Below, in pieces: positions 31,324 to 43,325 of a DNA stretch of 64,000 nucleotides; positions within the stretch are counted from its first letter, which is position 1, and every line of letters begins with the position of its first letter. The translations under genes and the position numbers were made by a program. The stretch covers positions 1,674,001 through 1,738,000 of the forward strand of contig RCSZ01000002.1 in the NCBI GenBank assembly GCA_014898425.1. The letters run 5' to 3'. This DNA is from Botryotinia globosa. Its lineage: Eukaryota; Ascomycota; Leotiomycetes; Helotiales; Sclerotiniaceae. The notes beneath the pieces are model-generated. The model made no database searches. It saw nothing but the letters and a program-made list of their open reading frames with translations, and was not told where the DNA came from.

Positions 31324-33768
31324 TTAATTCCACGAGTCCAAATTTCTCAACTCACAGCCTTCACCTGATCTCTTGATCAATTTTCCAATAGTATAAACTT
31401 TCTCACCCGACTCGTCCAATTCTCTCACAACCTGCTCTACATTCTCCTTCTTAACTACTGCTACCATTCCAATACCCGTGTTGAAGGCTCTAGCCATCTC
31501 GCTAGCTTCGACATTACCTGCGTTCTTCAACCACTTGAACACATCCGGTAATTGCCAAGTAGCGACATCGATCTCGGCAGCTAGATGAGATGGCAACATT
31601 CTAGGAACATTTTCAGTCAAGCCACCACCAGTGATGTGGGCCAAGCCAGTGACCAAATGCTTCTGGACCACTGGCTTCAGGGAGCGGACGTAAATGCGAG
31701 TAGGCGTTAAAAGATTTTCACCAACGGTGGTGGAAGGATCCCATGGGCACTTGTCTTCTTTATAGGAGAGACCTTCTCTCGCAATAATTTTTCGCACGAG
31801 AGAGAATCCATTCGAGTGAACTCCCGCAGATGCCAAACCAATAAGGACATCACCTTCTGCCATCAAATCTGTCCTTGGTAATCTGTTCTCCTTCTTTACA
31901 ACTCCCATGGCGCAACCTGCAGCATCATAATCATCTCCTTGGTACATACCAGGCATCTCAGCAGTTTCACCACCAACGAGTGCACTGTTGGCATCTTTGC
32001 ATCCGTTAGCGACACCTTCTACAAAGTCTGCAGCGTTCTTAAGCTTCAATTGACTGCAGCCATAGTAGTCAACGAATCCAAGTGGTTCAGCGCCTGCAAC
32101 AATCAAATCGTTTACATTCATCGCGACCAAATCAATACCAACTGTGTCATGCTTCTCCATAGCTTGTGCAATGGCAAGTTTGGTGCCAATTCCATCAATG
32201 CACATAACTACAGTTGGGGCACCCGCATAACCAGCAGCTTCTAAATCAATCTCTCCACCGAACCCACCGATTTCAGCATCGGCTCCTGGTCTTCGGGTAG
32301 AAAGAACTGCTTTTCTAATACGTTCGACAAAGTTATTACCGGCATCAATGCTAACACCTGCGGATGCATATGTAAGTGCTTCCTTTGTAGCAGATGAAGA
32401 CCTGAATGCCCGATGAGCAATATCTTTACGGTAAAACATTTTATCGAACTTGATGAGATCGACAGTAGTATAAGCATCCTTTACGGCCTGCTCGAGAGTT
32501 TCTGCAACAGCTTGTGCTGCGATGACACGCCCACCGGATGTTTGTAACTGACCATCCTTCACCACGGTACCAGCATGGAATATATTGGAACCTGCCGGGG
32601 GTGTGCTGACTTCCATGGGTGTGCCTTTGGCGTATGAGCCTGGGTATCCACCAGCAGCTACCACGACCGTCGCACTGAATTTTTGATCAATCTTGATCTT
32701 CGCTTCGTCGAGGGACCCCTGAGTACAGAGAAGCATGATCTCTGCAAGATCGGTGTCTTCACTCAACAATGGTAACAAAGTCTGTGTTTCTGGATCACCG
32801 AAACGAACATTGTACTCCAAGGTTTTTGGTCCATTCTTGGTTATCATCAAGCCAGTGAAAAGAGTTCCGACGAAAGGTGTACGCTCTTTTCTCATGCCGC
32901 GAAGCGTGGGCTCCAATACGGTTCGCTCGATCTCTTCGATTAATTTTTGGGTAGCAATTGGAATAGGCGCATAACATCCCATGCCTCCAGTGTTTGGACC
33001 CTGATCACCGTCGAAAATTCTCTTATGATCTTGAGCCGCAGGTAAAGAGTACATGTTGTAACCATCGCAGAAAGTAAGAATGCTGAGCTCATCACCCTCC
33101 AAGAATTCCTCGATGACAACCTCATCTCCAGCAGCCCCAAATTCTCGACCAAGCATAATATCCTTGAGTCCTTGGTGGGCTTCCTCCTTCGATGTTGGGA
33201 TAATAACACCCTTTCCAGCTGCCAATCCACTAGCTTTAATGACAACATCATGGTTCACGCTATCAATGTATTTTCGCGCTTCCTCGTAGTCCGTAAAGTT
33301 CTCGTAAGCCGCAGTTGGAATGTTATACTTCTTCATGAAATCTTTCGAAAATGCTTTGCTTCCTTCCAAACGCGCGGCAAGTTTTGATGGTCCATAACAA
33401 GCTATGTCTGCCTCACGGAAATAATCTTGGATTCCATCAACGAGGGGTGCTTCTGGTCCCGGTACTACCTACATGTAAAGGTAAGTAATTGCTTAACAAA
33501 ATCGAGCAGTTAACTGGAATAAAAAGCCAGATCAATGTAGAAATTAGAAACTCACCAGGTTAATATTATGTTTCTTGGCCAAAGCAACAAGTCCAGGATA
33601 ATCATCAGCCTTGACACTGGAATCATTGGAAACTTTTGGGCAATTTGCAGTTCCTCCATTTCCTGGGACTGCGATGATAGACTCGACTCGGGGAGATTGA
33701 CTGAGTTTCCAAGCCAAAGTATGTTCCCGACCACCATTTCCGACAAGGAGGATTCGAATGGGCTCCAT
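31324..33768 (-). CDS. ADE5,7: Bifunctional GAR synthetase / AIR synthetase (purine biosynthesis)
   Basis: Exons on the minus strand are 33768-33556 and 33468-31324, giving 785 residues, the normal size of the fused fungal enzyme. It carries out steps 2 and 5 of de novo IMP synthesis in the cytosol. The N-terminal half (about 1-430) is the ATP-grasp GARS: RILLVGNGGREHTLAWKL, VVPGPEAPLVDG, KASGLAAGKGV, GPNTGGMGCYAP, EYNVRFGDPETQ. The C-terminal half is AIRS: YASAGVSIDAGN, GGFGGEI, CIDGIGTKLAIA, MNVNDLIVAGAEPLGFVDYY, VGGETAEMPGMY, GLASAGVHSNGFSLVRK, HITGGGLTENVPRML and an FNTGIGM end. All key motifs are intact. Confidence 0.97.
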
Positions 33769-34524
33769 TGTGAAATTCTAAATTGCGTTGGGGTATTGAA
33801 CGTATGGAAAAAACGGTTGGAGAACAAAAGAAGAGTCTTCAAATTCAATGCGATCATCGGGATGAATCATTTTCTGCCCGCTTAGTGTCACCGCCTGGTA
33901 AGAATTTTAACCCCGCTACTATCCTCCCCACATTACCCCTCCATGATTTAACCGATATCATTCGATGAATTTGATTCTTTAGTACAGTACTACCTACGAG
34001 AGAAGGGATCGTATATTACTTGTTGGTAGTTTATGACAACGTTCCGAGACCATTCAATTCAATGTTAGGTTCTACTTGGTTTAAATTTACTCTTTCAATA
34101 AGCTCTCAAATGTTTAAAGTATTTAGTTCTTCTGATCCTTCTGATTCTTTTACTTGAGATATTGCTCACAAATATACTTGAATAGACACTAAAGGAATAT
34201 TGAAAGGATGCAAAAAGTCATGTGCTGACTGCCTTATCTCGTAATTTCATGAGCTTTGTGGATTTACATTTTTGAGATGAGTTGAGAATCTCTAAATACC
34301 TAGATCTATCTTTCACGCCTCTACACATACCATGCCATTTGATGTGATGGTATACCAAACCCTAACCTTTTTCTCTTTTCCCCTATTGTATCCATAGAAG
34401 TGATGTTATCTGTATAAACAAAGTACCACCCATACCTCCTTCCTTCCTGTCTGTCATTCAATCGTTTTACTCTTCTTTCTTACTTCACACGGTGCACTCC
34501 ATTCACCAAACCTAACCAGCCCAT
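33769..34524. other. Promoter of ADE5,7 and 3' flank of the PdxS gene
   Basis: AT-rich spacer of 0.75 kb. Pyrimidine-rich on the plus strand near 34330-34500, on the 3' side of the next minus-strand gene. No gene or RNA recognised. Confidence 0.4.
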
Positions 34525-35654
34525 CTACCATCCCCTCCCCTGCATCTTCTCCTTGGGGTCCATCGTCCCACAATTCAACCCCACCATTGCCTCTCCCAAA
34601 TCCTCACTCACCTCCGCCAAAACCTTTGCATCATTAAAATGCGTCGTCGCCTGCACAATGGCTCTGGCGCGCTTCGCCGCATCTCCGCTCTTGAAAATTC
34701 CGCTTCCGACGAAAACTCCATCACAACCTAATTGCATCATGAGGGCCGCATCGGCAGGGGTAGCAATACCACCCGCTGCGAAATTAACCACAGGGAGACG
34801 CCCCAACTTTGCAGTTTCTTTGAGGAGTTCGAATGGAGCTTGAATATCTTTTGCGAGGATGCGCAACTCTTCGTCGGACATGAGAGAGGCGGCGCGAATC
34901 TCCGAGGTTACTTGGCGTTGGTGACGCACGGCTTCGATGACGTCGCCGGTGCCGGCTTCACCTTTAGTGCGGATCATGGCGGCGCCTTCGGAGATGCGGC
35001 GGAGGGCTTCACCGAGGTTACGGCAGCCACAGACGAAGGGGATATCAAAGGGGTGTTTTTCGACGTGGTGGAGGGCGTCGGCGGGAGTGAGCACTTCGGA
35101 TTCGTCGATGTAGTCTACGCCGATTGACTGGAGGATCTGGAAGGGGTGGGAGTGTTAGAGAGGTTTGACAGAGAGGGAAGGAGATGGGAACAGAAGAAGA
35201 AAGGTAAGGATAATGAGAGGGAGAACTAACCTGACATTCAACAAAATGACCGATTCTCGCCTTGGCCATAACTGGTATCGTAACTGTTTCCATGATCTCT
35301 CGAATCATCTTTGGATCCGACATGCGGGCTACGCCTCCCTGAGCACGAATATCGGCGGGGACTCGCTCGAGCGCCATGACTGCTACTGCGCCTGCTTCTT
35401 CTGCGATGCGGGCCTGGAGGTGGGGGATGTTAGTGGCGGTTTTTGGAAGGGTTATTTGTATTTTGATGGATGATGGATTGAAGGGAAAGGGAAAATCGTA
35501 AGTTGCTTACTTGTTCGGCGTTGACTACATCCATAATCACGCCTCCTTTTAACATTCGCGCCAAGCCGGTCTTGACGACAAAGTCAGAAGAGGTATTGTT
35601 GCCATGTCCATGTCCATTTCCATTGGTGGCGCTGGTGGGTAATTCGTTGGACAT
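34525..35654 (-). CDS. SNZ1: Pyridoxal 5'-phosphate synthase subunit PdxS (Snz/pyroA)
   Basis: Exons on the minus strand are 35654-35511, 35413-35231 and 35136-34525, giving 312 residues. The protein is the synthase subunit of the PLP synthase complex; it condenses ribose 5-phosphate, glyceraldehyde 3-phosphate and ammonia supplied by PdxT/Sno. The (beta-alpha)8 barrel residues are visible: the Asp in GGVIMDV, the Lys in [10 protein letters not shown] that forms the ribose imine, the second Lys in [11 protein letters not shown], and the phosphate loops [15 protein letters not shown] and [10 protein letters not shown] Gly/His/Asn-rich N-terminal extension of about 25 residues precedes the fold. 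A more upstream in-frame ATG (35684) would add 10 residues. Introns fall exactly at NAEQ-ARIAEE and VECQ-ILQSI. Confidence 0.96.
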
Positions 35655-36120
35655 TTTGTTTGTGTGGTTGATTATTGAAGACAAGAGAAGAGAAGAGGAG
35701 AAATGAAGTGTGAGATTCTGTTTCCAAGGTAGTGTAGTAGTTACAATGGAAAGAGATGAAGTAAGAAGTGTAAGTTTTAAATGAAGAATCCAAAGAAGAA
35801 ATCTATATCAAATATGTATGTATGTGTGTATGTATGTATGTATGTATGTATTCGAGTGAGAAGTAGATAGATAGGTAGGTAGGTATGTAGGTATGTATGT
35901 GAATATATATATATATGAGGAAAGAAAAGAAATCCAAATTATTAAAAGACTTTTCCTTGGTGGGAGATCTAGTCTAGCATATATATGACTCTTCGGAATC
36001 GCACTCCCTTCATTTCAATCTATCTCAGTCTTGGACTCTTGGTATAAAGTCAGTTTTGTCGTGTTTTGAGAGGTCAATTGATGCATCCATCCCATGGATG
36101 GCATCAGTACCTAGGTAAGC

Positions 36121-36165
36121 AGGTAGGTAGGTAGGTAGGTAGGTAGGTAGGTAGGTAGGTAGGTA
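36121..36165. repeat. (TAGG)n microsatellite
   Basis: Eleven uninterrupted tetranucleotide units, next to a TACCTAGGTA palindrome. The sequence is seen directly. Confidence 0.9.
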
Positions 36166-36993
36166 CTAGGTATATTTTTACTCATCGCATTCTCATGCCT
36201 CTCCTCTCTTATTTAGGTAGGTTGACAGGTACTTGCCCCTCCGATCGGTAAGTAATGTCGAGACACAGACAAAGAACGGATATCGACCTACCTAGGTACC
36301 TAGGTATTACTCAATCATTTACTCAAGGTTACTACCTAGATGGGTAAATCAACCTCTTGGTACATGTAGATATCCTTATAATCCTCAGATTCAACCCTCC
36401 TGATTGGTGAGATGACACTCGATTACAGGATCTAGGTATAACGTGGGGTTATTTAAGGTTATAATATAATATATGCAGGGGTTCTGTTTTTTGTTTTGGA
36501 CGGGGAGGTGTGAGGACTAGTACCCTTTTAGGCTAGAGCGGCGATCGAGGGGTATGCACTTTGGGCTGGGTAGATACGCTTGGGATCGGGGAAGGAGTTT
36601 GCGAGATCTTGGGGGAGTGCATGTATATGTATATATGTATGTATATATGTATGTATGGAAAGATTCGGAATGAGGTGTTGGATATTATAAAAGGGAGGAA
36701 GAAGGAGTTTGCGAGGTGGATGAATGAATAGAGTTAGTTTGAATGCATAATTATATGTTTATATATTTGTATAAATACATGTCTTTATTAATATATTATT
36801 AGGGTTTGTTTGTTGGACAGATCGTATAGCCATATATGATATATCATATGGCGGATATCGCAGATGATTGACGGATGGAAGTACCTAGGTACTACTACCT
36901 AAGTATTATGATCTGAGAATTTATATCAACACATACCATTATGATGTGATGACTATTTGATATATAAATGTACTCTACTCGTTCTAGATGTCA

Positions 36994-37033
36994 TCTCTTC
37001 GTCTCTTCGTCTCTTCGTCTCTTCGTCTCTTCG
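36994..37033. repeat. Five tandem copies of an 8-base unit
   Basis: TCTCTTCG occurs five times without change, followed by a partial copy. It lies in the intergenic region about 410 bases before the FUN14 start. Confidence 0.9.
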
Positions 37034-37282
37034 TCTTCACAATCGATGTATAAATGACCAGAGATTCTATCCCATATACAAGAGATGGAATGGATTACAT
37101 ATCATCTAGGAATCATCCAAAATACAGATAGAGATAGAAATAAAAAATGTTCCTCTCTTATCCTTATCGGTGTCGTGACGTCACTTGAGTTATTATCAGA
37201 AACATAGCATATCACATACAACACCAAATTAACTTGACGGGTCTATATGGATACTTCACTTCACCTCTCTTCACTTATCAAG

Positions 37283-37308
37283 CAAACAAACAAACAAACA
37301 AACAAACA

Positions 37309-37340
<32 letters not shown>
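37283..37340. repeat. (CAAA)n-(CAAT)n compound microsatellite in FUN14 leader
   Basis: Seven CAAA units run directly into CAAT units. The position, about 110-165 bases before the start codon, makes it probable 5' UTR or core promoter. Confidence 0.85.
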
Positions 37341-37341
<1 letters not shown>

Positions 37342-37446
37342 CATCACTCACCACTCACCACTCTCAACTACCCAATCACCCAATTCCCTACCTAACAATT
37401 CCCTCTCCCTACCATCCCAACCTACCACCCCCAACACCCTCCCAGA

Positions 37447-38317
37447 ATGTCCCGCCTCCTCCTCCGTACTCCCCGCCTCACAGCTTCCGCACTAGGACTC
37501 ACCTCCTACACCTCCTACTCCCTCCTCCAATCGCACCGCTTTCCCGCGCGCTTGGATTCGCTCTCCTCGCCGCTGTCGAAGAATGGGAATGCGAATGCGC
37601 CGATGATTAAGGGGGGTGGCTTGGATTCAAAGACGGTGAGCCAGATTAGTAGTGGGAGTATTGTTGGTATGTATTTTCTTTCTTTTTCTTTGGTTTTGAT
37701 TTTGGTTTGCGTTTTAGTTTTTTGGGCATTTGGAGGGAGGTGAAGAAGAGGGGAGAAATGGGAATACAGGAAGGGGAGAGGAGAAGACGGGGAATATGTA
37801 AACTACCTAGGCAATGTGCAGAGACGAGACAAAAAAAGGCAGCAGGAACAGAAAGCCATTCGAAAAGAAATCCACAACGAACCCGCACTAACAGCAATTC
37901 CCTCACAGGACTAGGAGCCGGTCTGGCTGTCAGTACATTTTCGCGTTCGCTCGCGCTGATCATCGGTTTAATGGTCGTGGGGATGCAAGTACGTTTTTCC
38001 CTCTTCTCTCCTCTACTCACCCCTCCTACCACTTATCTATCCTTCCCCATTTACAGCTTCAACACTTCTCACTCATAGTCTACATCCACATCAACCCCTA
38101 AATCTTTATCTTCCCCTCCCCTCCCCTCCTAATGAACTCACCGCCATCTAACATTTTCCTCCAGTGGGCCTCTTCCCACGGCCTCGATATCGTCCCTACA
38201 GATCGTATTCAGCGCTATATCAAACATGTTAATTTGCGTTCCCTCGTGGAAGAAAACGTGGCGTTTAAAGTTTCTTTCGGTACCACTTTTGCTATGGCTG
38301 CTTTTATGCGATTTTAG
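37447..38317 (+). CDS. FUN14 family mitochondrial membrane protein
   Basis: Exons 37447-37666, 37909-37988 and 38165-38317 give 150 residues. The N-terminal 45 residues are Ser/Thr/Leu/Arg-rich with no acidic residue, as expected of a mitochondrial targeting sequence. The core matches FUNDC1/FUN14: SQISSGSIVGLGAGLAVSTFSRSLALIIGLMVVGMQWASSHG, a Gly-rich hydrophobic pair with the usual GLxxG pattern. A last membrane segment follows (FKVSFGTTFAMAAFMRF). Animal FUNDC1 is an outer-membrane mitophagy receptor. The LIR motif YxxL of that protein is not obvious here, so the same role is not implied. Intron 1 (242 bp) is long. Confidence 0.85.
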
Positions 38318-38581
38318 ATACATTTCGGTTTTAGATTTACATGTCTATTGTATTTATTGTTCAGGAGCCTTACATATCACGCCGAGGAACAGGGTGGCAA
38401 AATGAAAAATGAGATGCTAGAAAAAGGATTGGTCTATCTATTTTAAAATATCGATTGAGGCGTTTCAATCGTGTACAAAACAATACTATCTGGACTTAAT
38501 TGTAGAATAGTTCCTTTCTTCGCCCCGTCTAAATATTCATCCATCAACATTCCGGTCATGTCTATCTACCCCTTCTCAATC

Positions 38582-41500
38582 TCAAGAAACATATGCAAAA
38601 TTTGATCCTCGACAAGCTAACCAGAATTCTCTCACCACCGAATTTGTTCCCCTAGCACCACGAAGACTACATAAGGGTTAGCTCACAACTTCACTTCCAT
38701 ACGAGACATCAGAACGCAAAACTTACTTCATAACCTTAGTCAAAAATACCATTTTCTCCTTCTGATCTACCTTATCACTTGGGAAATTCGCATCCATCAA
38801 CGCAGCTTCTAACCAACTCTTTGCTCGCACTTGGCTAACAACAAGTTTTCGCAGCGGATCAGAAAGTTTATCGAGTTCGCTGCGAGCGGCTGCGCCACCA
38901 ATGTTGTAGATGAGGGCTTGGGCGAGAAGTGGTCCGAGATGTTGAAGAGCGTTGGTGATGGCTTGTTGGACGTGGGTATCGGGGTTGTTGGTGGGAAGGG
39001 AGACGAATGAGGCCTGGATGAGGGTTAGTCTTTGAGTTTTCCATTTTGTGATTCTGGAGAATCGGGATAATTAGTAGGGTGTGAATTACCCAGAATTCAG
39101 CGGCGCTTTGTTTAGGTAGTGGATCGCGGCCTGTGAGGGCTTTGAGGGTAAACATGAAAATGTGTTCGAGTGAGGATTTGGGCTCATGGTTGAGGAGAAT
39201 GTGGAGATTTTTGGGGGTGGAGATTAGACGGTGGAGGAACTCTATGCTTGGTTGTGAGATCTCTGGGTCATTGCTGGGTTCTGTAATTTGTCAACATAAA
39301 TCGTCCTCTTACTTTTTGATAAATCGTGTTATAAAACGGCGACTTCGAATACAAGGACCTACCGTGATTTATAGCTTCCATCAATCCAGAGACCCATGTC
39401 AACAAGGCACTTGAAACCTGATTGTTGCGCTCATCTGATGCTGTGTTACATGAATTAATCAGTGAGCAGGCAGTGTTGATGACTGTGATAACACGAGGTG
39501 TCTGATAATTTGATCTGAAGATGAATCTAAGTCATTGAGTTAGTATTGAAAAATCTCACCACAAAATTCTAAGAAGCAACTTACTTGGCGACATCCTCAG
39601 GAGGGAAAGCAAATGGACCATCAGTTTCGACCAAGCCAGTACGGAAAACATGTGAGATTTCCTCTGTTACCTCACCATGGCCAGGGAAAGCTTCATTGGC
39701 TGCGGTAAGAATGTTGAGAACCTGTACTTGAATTCCTCTGCCATTGCCATTCTTCCAGTATGAATAATTATGTTCGCTTGTGTTAAGATCAACAGGGGTA
39801 TCAGCTGGTACTTGAAGACCCTTTCCGATACTTATCAGACATCGTATAGCAGTGAGTTCAACTTCATCAGCAGCTACTTGGCTATCCGGAACTTGTGTAT
39901 TTGAGGCCGCATTTGTGAATTGTGTGCTCAATAAATGGAGGCTTCGTTCGTGGTCCCTTTGAACAAATTCCAACAACTGTCTAAGAGGGTCCACCTTTAA
40001 TTCATCGTTCGGCATTGCTTCAATAATAGATGCTATAGCGCCAATGACACCCTCTTTCGCATAGCTTTCCACAGAGTTCTCTCGATTAATCTCACTATAT
40101 TGCTGCAGAAACGCCGCAAGTTCAGGGACAAGCACTTTTCGGCACGATGAACAGAGCATCGCGATTGACTTTGATGTTACTCTGGCCAACGTTGGTGAAT
40201 GCAGCATACTGAACATAAGATTAAGGGCGCTCGGAAGATGTTGTGTATGACGTTCAAAGTAATCTGGATAGCCATTGATGACCATGAGGAACGCCTGCCT
40301 TGTGCGTGAAGGAACAGTTGAATCAGACCTTGTGAGCATAGAGAAAAGTGGCGACCCAAAAACTTTGTCCAAGTATTCATCTGATTCCTCCTTTATATAG
40401 TCCTGAAACTCAGCTAAGCAGGTCAAAGAGGCTTCGAGTTCACCCCAAGCATTTCCTTTCTCAACCGATTTCAAGATGAGGTCAACGAAGCTAGAAACGA
40501 GTGGTAAGCCAAGTAACATGTACGATTGTTGTATCAAGTCTCCCACGTCTCTTCGAGCATCTTTGAAGGCAGCACGCTCATTTGAATCCCACGAACTGAA
40601 TTCATTTTTGGGAGGGAATTGCATTTTTTGCCAGCATTTCTCGATTGCTTGCATCAACACTGATCGCGCTGCTGGTAGCCAAGGAGGCGAGGCATCCACG
40701 TTGTATGACAAGTCGAGTACAGTTTCCAGATAGACAGCCCAGAATTCTACTGCTGGGACGAAAATCTTGTCTTCATTGACAATATAACCATCAGCGCCAA
40801 GTAGTCCTACAAGAGCAGAAAGTATCTGCTGACTTCGAGAATCGGTCGAGATATTTTGGGCTAGATCTTGCACCGTGGCATCGCCAAAGCTTAATAAGAA
40901 TTGACCGAACTGCACTGAATCGAAGTCAAAATCACCTTGGATCAATTTTGTATATCTTTCCTGTGCCCAAGAGCTACTGAACAGATCGTAAAGCATCGTG
41001 AAATCATTTTCGGAGAGAAAGGACGAGTAGTTGGCCAGAATGTCTGCAAACAGCTCCACGGTGATTTCATATAAATCATTATCGATTATCAGCATCAATG
41101 CTGGCTGAGTTAGAGTTCTTAAAGGATCGAGAACAATCGCAGCATCGAGAAACGCACGATGAGAGTAAAGAACCCATGACTATTCAAGTTAGTATTAACT
41201 CTGAAAAGGTGCAAAAATGATTCTTGAGGTATTGAACATGCTTTGGCACAATCGAAGCTGTTTAGTTCTGTCCAAATATCGAGCTATATAGGTCAATTCA
41301 AATAACCTGTTGATCTCACGAGGCTTTCAAATACGAACCAAGGAACAGTCTTTAGATACTTCAGCATACCATGGCCATCCAATATAGCAGTTGTGCAATG
41401 GCAATGCCTAAGACGATGCAAATGGCAGCAGAGAAGAAAATTCGAAGACTAACCTGAAAACATTTCATTGATTCCTGGCGAACCTTTGTGTTTATAGAAG

Positions 41501-42452
41501 CCCCTGTTGTGTTTACAATGCCCTTTGTCAATATAGTCACAATGTCTTCAACATTTTGAACCACATATTCGTGAAATTTGTGTCTAAGGAATTTTAGCAA
41601 CTGGCTTGATTGTAGAGAAGTGATGTACCCACTGCTTCATTGAATTTGAATCTGTTTTTCCGACTTCTTCTACCAAGGTAGCCGAGAACCACAGTATCGC
41701 CAGACTTTTGTCATCTGGTAGATTCTGGGCAAGGACCGCCATAGGAGGAGCATCCTCAATTTTATGATAAGGAACGGCCTCGCCAAGGCAAAGGCAGTAT
41801 GTGAGATGGGAAATACAACGAGCCCAAGAGCCAGAGAAATGAAGGAAATAAGTGACTAATGTTGTGCATAATTTTCTGACGACAAGTGGTCCGCAGCCGG
41901 AATTCAAACATTTGATAAGCCATCCAATGATCTGTTGTAGCACAATTTGTGCATCATCATCCTTTAGAGATTGTCTAGAATGAAGAAATCAGTAAAAGTC
42001 AACAAGAAATCAGAAAAATTAGGGATTAGCCTACGTACGAATCTGTGTTGAGTTTGATAGTGAATGTTAATGCCCCAAAGAATTTGACATTTTCCGAGTT
42101 GCTGCCCAGTAGGCCATTGGCCAGCTCCCAACCAGCAGGAGAACGCTGTAGCTTCTGAAGAGTTTCCTGGATTTTTGAAACCTGTTGAGGAGGACCAGCC
42201 TTGTATAGTTGATGAACGAGCTAGAGTCCAATCAGCAAATCTTCAAGATTGAATACTGAACATTTCAAGGTGAGTGTGTTTGCTAGTAAAAGATATCTTA
42301 ACTGATCTCGTGACATTCCATTTTCAGCGAAATTTTGTCAAACAAAATATCCATCGTCTTCGAGCCACTTAACTCTTGTAAGTCATGACGGAAAAAGATG
42401 AACTTACAGCTTCTACCTCATCAAGTGATGAAGGTAACGTTTCGGTCTCCAT
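38582..42452 (-). CDS. Importin-beta karyopherin of the importin-13/Kap122 (Pdr6) type
   Basis: Predicted exons on the minus strand are 42452-42408, 42220-42039, 41974-41633, 41583-41454, 41179-39585, 39514-39363, 39280-39090, 39013-38727 and 38666-38582, giving 1002 residues with all phases agreeing. It is built of HEAT-type helical repeats. It begins with an LVHQLYKAGPPQQVSKIQETLQKLQ segment and FFGALTFTIKLN, and ends with NSVVREFWLACRGSNFAYVS, the C-terminus typical of fungal importin-13/Kap122 proteins. These carriers bind Ran-GTP and move cargo through the nuclear pore in both directions. The exon at 41583-41454 is joined through a 49 bp intron. Intron 41453-41180 is long (274 bp) and might hide a small alternative exon. 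Cargo cannot be told. Confidence 0.85.
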
Positions 42453-43325
42453 GTCCTTTTGAAAGGGTATCGTTTGTGTACCAATCAAGCAAAAACGGAA
42501 ACACACGCGATCTACAAGTAAGACAGATTAGGAGGAAGCTTGAATTTGATACATGACCGTAGCCAAAAGATATCGAGGTTATAATTTCGAGGGATTCTTC
42601 AAATCAGATTTTGGGGATCTATGATGTAGAAGGGAAAGAAAGCTGCAAGATTTTATGCTGTAAATTGTTTGTTTTGTTATGGCCGGTGAATCTTTGGGCC
42701 AGCCTTTTTGATAGCGGTAGCAAGCAAGCAGGCCTTCACAAGCCTTGCAAAGTGGATAGAAAATAATTGATTAAACCTCGCTGTGGAAGACAATTGATGT
42801 TGATTATGTTTTATCACTTCTTGGACGGATAGAATAAAGAGAGAGATCTTGAGAAGTATCTACAACTCGAACCTTTTTATTTTGGGGAATATTGTAGCAA
42901 TTTTGAACAAATCTATTCTATGTTGTTGTTGTTGTTGTTGTTGAGGTTGTTCGATAAGATATTGATATTGTTAACCCCACCTCACCTCAGCCCACCAGTA
43001 GCCTCGAGGTGGTGGTAGCCTCACCAGATGATTCCATGACTAAATATTCTACATCTACATGTCTACTTGCAGCAACTCAGATGGTACAGTGAAGAATACA
43101 CTCATTGGAATCATTCGTACACAAGAGGTTCCAACAGCTTATGGCCATATAGAACGATAGTACTCAAGTAAGTAGATATTCAACAATCAAATTACAAAGA
43201 CTGTTGTGTTACCTAATAAGTTTCTTGACTCAGATCTACACAGTTGCACCGAGCCTCGCTGTTATCTGCCCCATCTTCTTTGACCACTCATTTCTGTTCC
43301 ACTACCTACCCTCTTGGGAAACCCA
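42453..43325. other. Divergent promoters of the importin and aminopeptidase genes
   Basis: Holds both promoters and a TGT trinucleotide run at 42921-42943. No gene or RNA seen. Confidence 0.5.

Larger units (their letters stand above)
35655..37446. other. Divergent PdxS / FUN14 promoter region rich in simple repeats
   Basis: No gene is seen. The 1.8 kb carries tetranucleotide (TATG)n at 35813-35851, (TAGG)n at 36121-36165, an 8-base unit TCTCTTCG repeated five times at 36994-37033, and (CAAA)n/(CAAT)n at 37283-37340 just ahead of the FUN14 start. It also has four exact TACCTAGGTA palindromes between 36108 and 36891. These are common promoter-side repeats; no specific factor site can be named. 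Confidence 0.6.

Noticed and set aside
29515..35654. Homoserine kinase, ADE5,7 and PdxS as a co-regulated metabolic cluster
   Set aside because: All are on the minus strand, but they belong to separate primary pathways and have separate promoters with long spacers; co-location is more likely chance.
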